Source of the DNA: Deroplatys truncata
Lineage: Eukaryota; Arthropoda; Insecta; Mantodea; Mantidae
Length of the DNA stretch: 64,000 nt
Reading direction: 5' to 3'
Assembly: GCA_030765065.1 (NCBI GenBank)
Contig: CM060990.1
Coordinates: 463,930,321-463,994,320, forward strand
This document shows positions 49,601 to 63,096 of the stretch, piece after piece. The notes under the pieces were generated by a model. That model was not told the origin of the DNA. It worked only from the letters and a program-made list of their open reading frames with translations, and did no database searches. The translations under genes and the position numbers were made by a program. Within the stretch, counting starts at the first letter, position 1; the number at the start of each line of letters is the position of its first letter.

Positions 49601-52600
49601 GGACATCCGCCGCAATGTAAGCTGTACAGATCTAAAATTTACTTTAGAAGGTAGATGACAGAGACGCGCAACTAGCCTAAACGATCCGAGATCTGGAAAC
49701 ATTAGGGATATCCATCGCAATGCAAGCTGTACAGATCCAAACCTTACTTTAGAAGGTAGTAGGCAGAGACGCGCAACTAGCCTGAACGATCCGAGATCTG
49801 GAAACGTTAGGGACATCCACTGAAATGCAAGCTGTACAGATCTAAACTTTACTTTAGAAGGTAGATGAGAGAGACGCGCAACTAGTCTTAACGTTCCGAG
49901 ATCTGGAACTGTTAGGGACATCCACCGCAATGCCAGCTGTACAGATCTAAACTTTACTTTAGACGGTAGATGACAGAGACGCGCAACCCAGTCTGAACGA
50001 TCCGAGATCTGGAAACGTTAGGGACATCCACCGCAATGCAAGCTGTACAGATCTAAACTTTACTTTAGAAGGTAGATGACAGAGATGCGCAACTAGTCTG
50101 AACGATCCGAGATCTGGAAACGTATGGGACATCCACTGCAATTCAAGCTGTACAGATCTAAACTTTACTTTAGAAGGTAGACGACAGAGACGCGCAACTA
50201 GTCTGAATGATCCGAGATCTGGAAACGTTAGGGACATCCACCGCAATGCAAGCTGTACAGATCTAAACTTTTGTTTAGAAGGTAGATGACAGATACGCTC
50301 AACTAGTCTGAACGATCCCAGATCTGGAAACGTTAGGGACATCCACCGCAATGCAAGCTGTACAGATGTAAACTTTACTTTAGAAGGTAGATGACAGAGA
50401 CGCGCAACTAGCCTGAACGATCCGAGATCTGGAAACGTTAGGGACATCCACCGCAATGGAAGCTGTACAGATCTAAACTTTACTTTAGAAGGTAGATGAC
50501 AGAGACGCGCAACTAGCCTGAACGATCCGAGATCTGGAACCGTTAGGGACATGCACCGCAATGCCAGCTGTACAGTTCTAAACTTTACTTTAGACGGTAG
50601 ATGACAGAGACGCGCAACCCAGTCTGAACAATCCGAGATCTGGAAACGTTAGGGACATCCACCGCAATGCAAGCTGTACAGATCTAAACTTTATTTTAGA
50701 AGGTAGATGACAGAGATGCGCAACTAGTCTGAACGTTCCGAGATCTGGAAACGTTTGGGACATCCACTGCAATGCAAGCTGTACAGATCTAAACTTTACT
50801 TTAGAAGGTAGATGACAGAGACGCGCAACTAGTCTGAACGATCCGAGATCTGGAAACGTTAGGGACATCCACCGCAATGCAAGCTGTACAGATCTAAAGT
50901 TTAGTTTAGAAGGTAGATGACAGATACGCTCAACTAGTCTGAACGATCCCAGATCTGGAAACGTTAGGGACATCCACCGCAATGCAAGCTGTACAGATGT
51001 AAACTTTACTTTAGAAGGTAGATGACAGATACGCTCAACTAGTCTGAACGATCCCAGATCTGGAAACGTTAGGGACATCCACCGCAATGCAAGCTGTACA
51101 GATGTAAACTTTACTTTAGAAGGTAGATGACAGACACGCGCAACTAGCCTGAACGATCCGAGATCTGGAAACGTTAGAGACATACACCGCAATGGAAGCT
51201 GTACAGATCTAAACTTTACTTTAGAAGGTAGATGACAGAGCCGCGCAACCCAGTCTGAACGATCCGAGATCTGGAAACATTAGGGACATAAACCGCAATG
51301 CAAGCTGTACAGATCTAAACTTTACTTTAGAAGGTAGTTGACAGAGATGCGCAACTAGTCTGAACGATCCGAGCTCTGGAAACGTATGGGACATCCGCCG
51401 CAATGTAAGCTGTACAGATCTAAGCCTTACTTTAGAAGGAAGATGACAGAGACGCGCAACTAGTCTGAACGATCCCAGATCTGGAAACGTTAGGGACATC
51501 CGCCGCAATGTAAGCTCTACAGATCTAAACTTTACTTTAGAAGGTAGATGACAGAGACGCGCATCTAGCCTGAACGATGCGAGATCTGGAAACGTTAGGG
51601 ACATCCACCGCAATGCAAGCTGTACAGATCTACACTTTACTTTAGAAGGTAGATGACAGAGACGCGAAACCCAGTCTGAACGATCAGAGATCTGGAAACG
51701 TTAGGGACATCCACCGCAATGCAAGCTGTTTAGATCTAAACTTTACTATAGTAGGTAGATGACAGAGATGAGCAACTAGTCTGAACGATCCGAGATCTGG
51801 AAACGTTAGGGACATCCGCCGCAATGTAAGCTGTACAGATCTAAACTTTACTTTAGAAGGTAGATGACAGAAACGCATAACTAGTCTGAACGATCCGAGA
51901 TCTGGAACCGTTAGGGACATCCACCGCAATGCAAGCTGTACAGATCTAAACTTTACTTTAGAAGGTAGATGACAGATACGCGCAACCCAGTCTGAACAAT
52001 CCGAGATCTGGAAACGTTAAGGACATCCACCTTAATGCAAGCTGTACAGATCTAAACTTTACTTTAGAAGGTAGATGACAGAGATGCGCAACTAGTCTGA
52101 ACGATCCGAGATCTGGAAACGTTAGGGATATCCACCGCAATGCAAGCTGTACAGATCTAAACTTTACTTTAGATGGTAGATGAACGAGACGCGCAACAAG
52201 TCTGAACGATCCGAGATCTGGAAACGTTAGGTACATCCGCCGCAATGTATGCTGTACAGATCTAAACTTTACTTTAGAAGGTAGATGACAAAGACGCGCA
52301 ACTAGCCTGAACGATCCGAGATCTGGAAACGTTAGGGACATCCACTGCAATGCAAGCTGTACAGATCTAAACTTTACTTTAGAAGGTAGATGACAGAGAC
52401 GCGCAACTAGCCTGAACGATCCGAGATCTGGAAACGTTGGGGATATCCATCGCAATGCAAGCTCTACAGATCCAAACCTTACTTTAGAAGGTAGTAGGCA
52501 GAGACGCGCAACTAGCCTGAACGATCCGAGATCTGGAAACGTTAGGGACATCCAGCGCAATGCAAGCTGTACAGATCTAAACTTTACTTTAGAAGGTAGA

Positions 52601-53719
52601 TGAACGAGACGCGCAACTAGTCTGAACGATCCGAGATCTCGAAACGTTAGGGACATCCACCGCAATGCAAGCTGTACAGATCTAAACTTTACTTTAGAAG
52701 GTAGACGAACGAGACGCGCAACTAGTCTGAACGATCCGAGATCTCGAAACGTTAAGGACATCCGCCGCAATGTATGCTGTCCAGATCTAAACTTTACTTT
52801 AGAAGGTAGATGACAGAGACGCGCAACTAGCCTGAACGATCCGAGATCTGGAAACGTTAGGGACATCCACTGCAATGCAAGCTGTACAGATCTAATCTTT
52901 ACTTTAGAAGGTAGATGACAGAGACGCGCAACTAGCCTAAAACGATCCGAGATTCGGAAACGTTAAGGACATCCACTGCAATGCAAGCTGTACAGATCTA
53001 ATCTTTACTTTAGAAGGTAGATGCCAGAGACGCGCAACTAGTCTGAACGATCCGAGATCTGGAAACGTTAGGGACATTCACCGCAATGCAAGCTGTACAG
53101 ATCTAAACTTTACTTCAGAAGGTAGATGACAGAGACGCGCATCTAGCCTGAACGATGCGAGATCTGGAAACGTTAGGGACATCCACCGCAATGCAAGCTG
53201 TACAGATCTAAACTTTACATTAGTAGGTAGATGACAGAGCCGCGTAACCAGCCTGAGCGATCCGAGATCTGGAAACGTTAGGGACATCCACCGCAATGCA
53301 AGCTGTACAGATCTAAACTTTACTTTAGAAGGTAGATGACAGAGACGCGAAACCCAGTCTGAACGATCCGAGATCTGGAAACGTAAGGGACATCCACCGC
53401 AATGCAAGCTGTACAGATCTAAACTTTACTTTAGAAGGTAGATGAACGAGACGCGCAACTAGTCTGAACGATCCGAGATCTGGAAGCGTTAGGGACATCC
53501 GCCGCAATGTATGCTGTACATATCTAAACTTTACTTTAGAAGGTAGATGACAGAGACGCGCAACTAGCCTGAACGATCCGAGATCTGGAAACGTTAGGGA
53601 CATCCACTGCAATGCAAGCTGTACAGATCTAAACTTTACTTTAGAAGGTAGATGACAGAGACGCGCAACTAGTCTGAACGATCCGAGATCTGGAACCGTT
53701 AGGGACATCCACCGCAATG

Positions 53720-54585
53720 CCAGCTGTACAGATCTAAACTTTACTTTAGACGGTAGATGACAGAGACGCGCAACCCAGTCTGAACGATCCGAAATCTGGA
53801 AACGTTAGGGACATCCACCGCAAAGCAAGCTGTACAGATCTAAACTTTACTTTAGAAGGTATATGACCGAGATGCGCAACTAGTCTGAACGATCCGAGAT
53901 CTGGAAGCGTATGGGACATCCACTGCAATGCAAGCTGTACAGATCTAAACTTTATTTAGAAGGTAGATGACAGAGACGCGCAACTAGCCTGAACGATCCG
54001 AGATCTGGAAACGTTAGGGACATCCACTGCAATGCAAGCTGTACAGATCTAAACTTCACTTTAGAAGGTAGATGACAGAGACGCGCAACTAGTCTGAACG
54101 ATCCGAGATCTGGAACCGTTAGGGACATCCACCGCAATGCAAGCTGTACAGATCTAAACTCTACTTTAGAAGGTAGATGAACGAGACGCGAATCTAGTCT
54201 GAACGATCCGAGATCTCGAAACGTTAGGGACATCCGCCGAAATGTATGCTGTACAGATCTAAAGTTTAGTTTAGAAGGTAGATGACAGATACGCTCAACT
54301 AGCCTGAACGATCCCAGACCTGGAAACGTTAGGGACATCCACCGCAATGCAAGCAGTACTGATGTAAACTTTACTTTAGAAGGTAGATGACAGAGACGCG
54401 CAACTAGCCTGAACGATCCGAGATCTGGAAACGTTAGGGACATCCACTGAAATGCAAGCTGTACAGCTCTAAACTTTACTTTAGAAGGTAGATGACAGAG
54501 ACGCGCAACTAGTCTGAACGATCCGAGATCTTGAACCGTTAGGGACATCCACCGCAATGCCAGTGTACAGATCTAAACTTTACTT
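53720..54585 (+). repeat. Extra ~8-monomer segment with second 104-bp marker
   Basis: This stretch, repeated at about 60869-61734, has no counterpart between the matching segments of C1 and C2 (about 41096-41125 and 47512-47541). It includes a second TTTATTTAG monomer at 53952. Its monomer order resembles the marker region at 42488-42990, but with private changes such as CCCAGACCTGG, GCGAATCTAG and CAGCTCTAAAC. The simplest reading is insertion by unequal exchange of an older, diverged copy of the marker region before the C3/C4 duplication. Confidence 0.7.
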
Positions 54586-55360
54586 TAGACGGTAGATGAC
54601 AGAGACGCGCAACCCTGTCTGAACGATCCGAGATCTGGAAACGTTAGGGACATCCACCGCAATGCAAGCTGTACAGATCTAAACTTTACTTTTGAAGGTA
54701 GATGACAGAGATGCGCAACTAGTCTGAACGATCCGAGATCTGGAAACGTATGGGACATCCACTGCAATGCAAGCTGTACAGATCTAAAATTTACTTTAGA
54801 AGGTAGATGACAGAGACGCGCAACTAGTCTAAATGATCCGAGATCTGGAAACGTTAGGGACATCCACCGCAATGCAAGCTGTACAGATCTAAACTTTTGT
54901 TTAGAAGGTAGATGACAGATACGCTCAACTAGTCTGAACGATCCCAGATCTGGAAACGTTAGGGACATCCACCGCAATGCAAGCTGTACAGATGTAAACT
55001 TTACTTTAGAAGGTAGATGACAGAGACGCGCAACTAGCCTGAACGATCCGAGATCTGGAAACGTTAGGGACATCCACCGCAATGGAAGCTGTACAGATCT
55101 AAACTTTACTTTAGAAGGTAGATGACAGAGACGCGCAACTAGCCTGAACGATCCGAGATCTGGAACCGTTAGGGACATGCACCGCAATGCCAGCTGTACA
55201 GTTCTAAACTTTACCTTAGACGGTAGATGACAGAGACGCGCAACCCATTCTGAACAATCCGAGATCTGGAAACGTTAGGGACATCCACTGCAATGCAAGC
55301 TGTACAGATCTAAACTTTATTTTAGAAGGTAGATGACAGAGATGCGCAACTAGTCTGAAC

Positions 55361-55570
55361 GATCCGAGATCTGGAAACGTTAGGGACATCCACCGCAATG
55401 CAAGCTGTACAGATGTAAACTTTACTTTAGAAGGTACATGACAGAGACGCGCAACTAGCCTGAACGATCCGAGATCTGGAAACGTTAGGGACATCCACCG
55501 CAATGCAAGCTGTACAGATGTAAACTTTACTTTAGAAGGTAGATGACAGAGACGCGCAACTAGCCTGAAC
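55361..55570 (+). repeat. Single-monomer tandem duplication private to C3
   Basis: A monomer with ACAGATGTAAAC is doubled here, and one copy has GGTACATGACAG where the other has GGTAGATGACAG. The matching positions in C2 (about 48320) and C4 (about 62510) have it once. The boundaries are approximate. It is the only length difference I found between C3 and C4. Confidence 0.82.
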
Positions 55571-56052
55571 GATCCGAGATCTGGAAACGTTAGAGACATC
55601 CACCGCAATGGAAGCTGTACAGATCTAAACTTTACTTTAGAAGGTAGATGACAGAGCCGCGCAACCCAGTCTGAACGATCCGAGATCTGGAAACATTAGG
55701 GACATCCACCGCAATGCAAGCTGTACAGATCTAAACTTTACTTTAGAAGGTAGTTGACAGAGATGCGCAACTAGTCTGAACGATCCGAGATCTGGAAACG
55801 TATGGGACATCCGCCGCAATGTAAGCTGTACAGATCTAAACCTTACTTTAGAAGGTAGATGACAGAGACGCGCAACTAGCCTGAACGATCCGAGATCTGG
55901 AAACGTTAGGGATATCCATCGCAATGCAAGCTGTACAGATCCAAACCTTACTTTAGAAGGTAGTAGGCAGAGACGCGCAACTAGCCTGAACGATCCCAGA
56001 TCTGGAAACGTTAGGGAAATCCGCCGCAATGTATGCTGTACAGATCTAAACT

Positions 56053-59000
56053 TTATTTAGAAGGTAGACGACAGAGACGCGCAACTAGCCTGAACGATCC
56101 GAGATCTGGAAACCATAGGGACATCCACTGCAATGCAAGCTGTACAGATCTAAACTTCATTTTAGAAGGTAGATGACAGAGACGCGCAACTAGTCTGAAC
56201 GATCCGAGATCTGGAACCGTTAGGGACATCCACCGCAATGCAAGCTGTACAGATCTAAACTTTACTTTAGAAGGTAGATGAACGAGACGCGCAACTAGTC
56301 TGAACGATCCGAGATCTCGAAACGTTAGGGACATCTGCCGCAATGTATGCTGTACAGATCTAAAGTTTAGTTTAGAAGGTAGATGACAGATACGCTCAAC
56401 TAGTCTGAACGATCCCAGATCTGGAAACGTTAGGGACATCCACCGCAATGCAAGCAGTACAGATGTAAACTTTACTTTAGAAGGTAGATGACAGAGACGC
56501 GCAACTAGCCTGAACGATCCGAGATCTGGAAACGTTAGGGACATCCACAGCAATGCCAGCGGTACAGATCTAAAGTTTACTTTAGAAGGTAGATGACAGA
56601 GACGCGCAACCCAGTCTGAACGATTCGAGATCTGGAAACGTTAGAGACATCCACCGCAACGCAAGCTGTACAGATCTAAACTTTACTTTAGAAGGTAGTT
56701 GACAGAGATGCGCAACTAGTCTGAACGATCCGAGATCTGGAAACGTTAGGGACATCCGCCGCAATGTAAGCTGTACAGATCTAAAATTTACTTTAGAAGG
56801 TAGATGACAGAGACGCGCAACTAGCCTAAACGATCCGAGATCTGGAAACATTAGGGATATCCATCGCAATGCAAGCTGTACAGATCCAAACCTTACTTTA
56901 GAAGGTAGTAGGCAGAGACGCGCAACTAGCCTGAACGATCCGAGATCTGGAAACGTTAGGGACATCCACTGAAATGCAAGCTGTACAGATCTAAACTTTA
57001 CTTTAGAAGGTAGATGAGAGAGACGCGCAACTAGTCTTAACGTTCCGAGATCTGGAACTGTTAGGGACATCCACCGCAATGCCAGCTGTACAGATCTAAA
57101 CTTTACTTTAGACGGTAGATGACAGAGACGCGCAACCCAGTCTGAACGATCCGAGATCTGGAAACGTTAGGGACATCCACCGCAATGCAAGCTGTACAGA
57201 TCTAAACTTTACTTTAGAAGGTAGATGACAGAGATGCGCAACTAGTCTGAACGATCCGAGATCTGGAAACGTATGGGACATCCACTGCAATTCAAGCTGT
57301 ACAGATCTAAACTTTACTTTAGAAGGTAGACGACAGAGACGCGCAACTAGTCTGAATGATCCGAGATCTGGAAACGTTAGGGACATCCACCGCAATGCAA
57401 GCTGTACAGATCTAAACTTTTGTTTAGAAGGTAGATGACAGATACGCTCAACTAGTCTGAACGATCCCAGATCTGGAAACGTTAGGGACATCCACCGCAA
57501 TGCAAGCTGTACAGATGTAAACTTTACTTTAGAAGGTAGATGACAGAGACGCGCAACTAGCCTGAACGATCCGAGATCTGGAAACGTTAGGGACATCCAC
57601 CGCAATGGAAGCTGTACAGATCTAAACTTTACTTTAGAAGGTAGATGACAGAGACGCGCAACTAGCCTGAACGATCCGAGATCTGGAACCGTTAGGGACA
57701 TGCACCGCAATGCCAGCTGTACAGTTCTAAACTTTACTTTAGACGGTAGATGACAGAGACGCGCAACCCAGTCTGAACAATCCGAGATCTGGAAACGTTA
57801 GGGACATCCACCGCAATGCAAGCTGTACAGATCTAAACTTTATTTTAGAAGGTAGATGACAGAGATGCGCAACTAGTCTGAACGTTCCGAGATCTGGAAA
57901 CGTTTGGGACATCCACTGCAATGCAAGCTGTACAGATCTAAACTTTACTTTAGAAGGTAGATGACAGAGACGCGCAACTAGTCTGAACGATCCGAGATCT
58001 GGAAACGTTAGGGACATCCACCGCAATGCAAGCTGTACAGATCTAAAGTTTAGTTTAGAAGGTAGATGACAGATACGCTCAACTAGTCTGAACGATCCCA
58101 GATCTGGAAACGTTAGGGACATCCACCGCAATGCAAGCTGTACAGATGTAAACTTTACTTTAGAAGGTAGATGACAGATACGCTCAACTAGTCTGAACGA
58201 TCCCAGATCTGGAAACGTTAGGGACATCCACCGCAATGCAAGCTGTACAGATGTAAACTTTACTTTAGAAGGTAGATGACAGACACGCGCAACTAGCCTG
58301 AACGATCCGAGATCTGGAAACGTTAGAGACATACACCGCAATGGAAGCTGTACAGATCTAAACTTTACTTTAGAAGGTAGATGACAGAGCCGCGCAACCC
58401 AGTCTGAACGATCCGAGATCTGGAAACATTAGGGACATAAACCGCAATGCAAGCTGTACAGATCTAAACTTTACTTTAGAAGGTAGTTGACAGAGATGCG
58501 CAACTAGTCTGAACGATCCGAGCTCTGGAAACGTATGGGACATCCGCCGCAATGTAAGCTGTACAGATCTAAGCCTTACTTTAGAAGGAAGATGACAGAG
58601 ACGCGCAACTAGTCTGAACGATCCCAGATCTGGAAACGTTAGGGACATCCGCCGCAATGTAAGCTCTACAGATCTAAACTTTACTTTAGAAGGTAGATGA
58701 CAGAGACGCGCATCTAGCCTGAACGATGCGAGATCTGGAAACGTTAGGGACATCCACCGCAATGCAAGCTGTACAGATCTACACTTTACTTTAGAAGGTA
58801 GATGACAGAGACGCGAAACCCAGTCTGAACGATCAGAGATCTGGAAACGTTAGGGACATCCACCGCAATGCAAGCTGTTTAGATCTAAACTTTACTATAG
58901 TAGGTAGATGACAGAGATGAGCAACTAGTCTGAACGATCCGAGATCTGGAAACGTTAGGGACATCCGCCGCAATGTAAGCTGTACAGATCTAAACTTTAC

Positions 59001-62000
59001 TTTAGAAGGTAGATGACAGAAACGCATAACTAGTCTGAACGATCCGAGATCTGGAACCGTTAGGGACATCCACCGCAATGCAAGCTGTACAGATCTAAAC
59101 TTTACTTTAGAAGGTAGATGACAGATACGCGCAACCCAGTCTGAACAATCCGAGATCTGGAAACGTTAAGGACATCCACCTTAATGCAAGCTGTACAGAT
59201 CTAAACTTTACTTTAGAAGGTAGATGACAGAGATGCGCAACTAGTCTGAACGATCCGAGATCTGGAAACGTTAGGGATATCCACCGCAATGCAAGCTGTA
59301 CAGATCTAAACTTTACTTTAGATGGTAGATGAACGAGACGCGCAACAAGTCTGAACGATCCGAGATCTGGAAACGTTAGGTACATCCGCCGCAATGTATG
59401 CTGTACAGATCTAAACTTTACTTTAGAAGGTAGATGACAAAGACGCGCAACTAGCCTGAACGATCCGAGATCTGGAAACGTTAGGGACATCCACTGCAAT
59501 GCAAGCTGTACAGATCTAAACTTTACTTTAGAAGGTAGATGACAGAGACGCGCAACTAGCCTGAACGATCCGAGATCTGGAAACGTTGGGGATATCCATC
59601 GCAATGCAAGCTCTACAGATCCAAACCTTACTTTAGAAGGTAGTAGGCAGAGACGCGCAACTAGCCTGAACGATCCGAGATCTGGAAACGTTAGGGACAT
59701 CCAGCGCAATGCAAGCTGTACAGATCTAAACTTTACTTTAGAAGGTAGATGAACGAGACGCGCAACTAGTCTGAACGATCCGAGATCTCGAAACGTTAGG
59801 GACATCCACCGCAATGCAAGCTGTACAGATCTAAACTTTACTTTAGAAGGTAGACGAACGAGACGCGCAACTAGTCTGAACGATCCGAGATCTCGAAACG
59901 TTAAGGACATCCGCCGCAATGTATGCTGTCCAGATCTAAACTTTACTTTAGAAGGTAGATGACAGAGACGCGCAACTAGCCTGAACGATCCGAGATCTGG
60001 AAACGTTAGGGACATCCACTGCAATGCAAGCTGTACAGATCTAATCTTTACTTTAGAAGGTAGATGACAGAGACGCGCAACTAGCCTAAAACGATCCGAG
60101 ATCCGGAAACGTTAAGGACATCCACTGCAATGCAAGCTGTACAGATCTAATCTTTACTTTAGAAGGTAGATGCCAGAGACGCGCAACTAGTCTGAACGAT
60201 CCGAGATCTGGAAACGTTAGGGACATTCACCGCAATGCAAGCTGTACAGATCTAAACTTTACTTCAGAAGGTAGATGACAGAGACGCGCATCTAGCCTGA
60301 ACGATGCGAGATCTGGAAACGTTAGGGACATCCACCGCAATGCAAGCTGTACAGATCTAAACTTTACATTAGTAGGTAGATGACAGAGCCGCGTAACTAG
60401 CCTGAGCGATCCGAGATCTGGAAACGTTAGGGACATCCACCGCAATGCAAGCTGTACAGATCTAAACTTTACTTTAGAAGGTAGATGACAGAGACGCGAA
60501 ACCCAGTCTGAACGATCCGAGATCTGGAAACGTAAGGGACATCCACCGCAATGCAAGCTGTACAGATCTAAACTTTACTTTAGAAGGTAGATGAACGAGA
60601 CGCGCAACTAGTCTGAACGATCCGAGATCTGGAAGCGTTAGGGACATCCGCCGCAATGTATGCTGTACATATCTAAACTTTACTTTAGAAGGTAGATGAC
60701 AGAGACGCGCAACTAGCCTGAACGATCCGAGATCTGGAAACGTTAGGGACATCCACTGCAATGCAAGCTGTACAGATCTAAACTTTACTTTAGAAGGTAG
60801 ATGACAGAGACGCGCAACTAGTCTGAACGATCCGAGATCTGGAACCGTTAGGGACATCCACCGCAATGCCAGCTGTACAGATCTAAACTTTACTTTAGAC
60901 GGTAGATGACAGAGACGCGCAACCCAGTCTGAACGATCCGAAATCTGGAAACGTTAGGGACATCCACCGCAAAGCAAGCTGTACAGATCTAAACTTTACT
61001 TTAGAAGGTATATGACCGAGATGCGCAACTAGTCTGAACGATCCGAGATCTGGAAGCGTATGGGACATCCACTGCAATGCAAGCTGTACAGATCTAAACT
61101 TTATTTAGAAGGTAGATGACAGAGACGCGCAACTAGCCTGAACGATCCGAGATCTGGAAACGTTAGGGACATCCACTGCAATGCAAGCTGTACAGATCTA
61201 AACTTCACTTTAGAAGGTAGATGACAGAGACGCGCAACTAGTCTGAACGATCCGAGATCTGGAACCGTTAGGGACATCCACCGCAATGCAAGCTGTACAG
61301 ATCTAAACTCTACTTTAGAAGGTAGATGAACGAGACGCGAATCTAGTCTGAACGATCCGAGATCTCGAAACGTTAGGGACATCCGCCGAAATGTATGCTG
61401 TACAGATCTAAAGTTTAGTTTAGAAGGTAGATGACAGATACGCTCAACTAGCCTGAACGATCCCAGACCTGGAAACGTTAGGGACATCCACCGCAATGCA
61501 AGCAGTACTGATGTAAACTTTACTTTAGAAGGTAGATGACAGAGACGCGCAACTAGCCTGAACGATCCGAGATCTGGAAACGTTAGGGACATCCACTGAA
61601 ATGCAAGCTGTACAGCTCTAAACTTTACTTTAGAAGGTAGATGACAGAGACGCGCAACTAGTCTGAACGATCCGAGATCTTGAACCGTTAGGGACATCCA
61701 CCGCAATGCCAGTGTACAGATCTAAACTTTACTTTAGACGGTAGATGACAGAGACGCGCAACCCTGTCTGAACGATCCGAGATCTGGAAACGTTAGGGAC
61801 ATCCACCGCAATGCAAGCTGTACAGATCTAAACTTTACTTTTGAAGGTAGATGACAGAGATGCGCAACTAGTCTGAACGATCCGAGATCTGGAAACGTAT
61901 GGGACATCCACTGCAATGCAAGCTGTACAGATCTAAAATTTACTTTAGAAGGTAGATGACAGAGACGCGCAACTAGTCTAAATGATCCGAGATCTGGAAA

Positions 62001-63096
62001 CGTTAGGGACATCCACCGCAATGCAAGCTGTACAGATCTAAACTTTTGTTTAGAAGGTAGATGACAGATACGCTCAACTAGTCTGAACGATCCCAGATCT
62101 GGAAACGTTAGGGACATCCACCGCAATGCAAGCTGTACAGATGTAAACTTTACTTTAGAAGGTAGATGACAGAGACGCGCAACTAGCCTGAACGATCCGA
62201 GATCTGGAAACGTTAGGGACATCCACCGCAATGGAAGCTGTACAGATCTAAACTTTACTTTAGAAGGTAGATGACAGAGACGCGCAACTAGCCTGAACGA
62301 TCCGAGATCTGGAACCGTTAGGGACATGCACCGCAATGCCAGCTGTACAGTTCTAAACTTTACCTTAGACGGTAGATGACAGAGACGCGCAACCCATTCT
62401 GAACAATCCGAGATCTGGAAACGTTAGGGACATCCACTGCAATGCAAGCTGTACAGATCTAAACTTTATTTTAGAAGGTAGATGACAGAGATGCGCAACT
62501 AGTCTGAACGATCCGAGATCTGGAAACGTTAGGGACATCCACCGCAATGCAAGCTGTACAGATGTAAACTTTACTTTAGAAGGTAGATGACAGAGACGCG
62601 CAACTAGCCTGAACGATCCGAGATCTGGAAACGTTAGAGACATCCACCGCAATGGAAGCTGTACAGATCTAAACTTTACTTTAGAAGGTAGATGACAGAG
62701 CCGCGCAACCCAGTCTGAACGATCCGAGATCTGGAAACATTAGGGACATCCACCGCAATGCAAGCTGTACAGATCTAAACTTTACTTTAGAAGGTAGTTG
62801 ACAGAGATGCGCAACTAGTCTGAACGATCCGAGATCTGGAAACGTATGGGACATCCGCCGCAATGTAAGCTGTACAGATCTAAACCTTACTTTAGAAGGT
62901 AGATGACAGAGACGCGCAACTAGCCTGAACGATCCGAGATCTGGAAACGTTAGGGATATCCATCGCATCGCAAGCTGTACAGATCCAAACCTTACTTTAG
63001 AAGGTAGTAGGCAGAGACGCGCAACTAGCCTGAACGATCCCAGATCTGGAAACGTTAGGGAAATCCGCCGCAATGTATGCTGTACAGATCTAAACT
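56053..63096 (+). repeat. HOR unit C4 (7,044 bp)
   Basis: This is an almost exact copy of C3. The length difference of 105 bp is explained by the single monomer duplicated near 55361-55570 in C3 and not here. Visible base differences from C3 are very few, for example GATCCGGAAACG near 60110 against GATTCGGAAACG near 52951, and AACTAGCC near 60396 against AACCAGCC near 53247. The extra 0.87-kb stretch and second marker monomer (61101) are retained. Confidence 0.88.

Larger units (their letters stand above)
48904..56052 (+). repeat. HOR unit C3 (7,149 bp)
   Basis: This unit is repeated at +7,149 bp in C4 for all segments from 49433 to 55360. It shares with C4 derived changes not in C2, such as GAACGTTCCGAG near 50733 and CTAAGCCTTAC near 51422, so C3 and C4 arose from one recent duplication. 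Compared with C2 it contains an extra stretch of about 0.87 kb near 53720-54585 with a second 104-bp marker monomer at 53952. It also has a one-monomer duplication near 55361-55570. Confidence 0.88.

Noticed and set aside
47541-61733. Near-identical C units as an assembly artefact
   Set aside because: Not excluded, but the copies carry private length and base differences (one-monomer doublet, second marker, isolated substitutions), which argues for real tandem copies. Read-depth would settle it.
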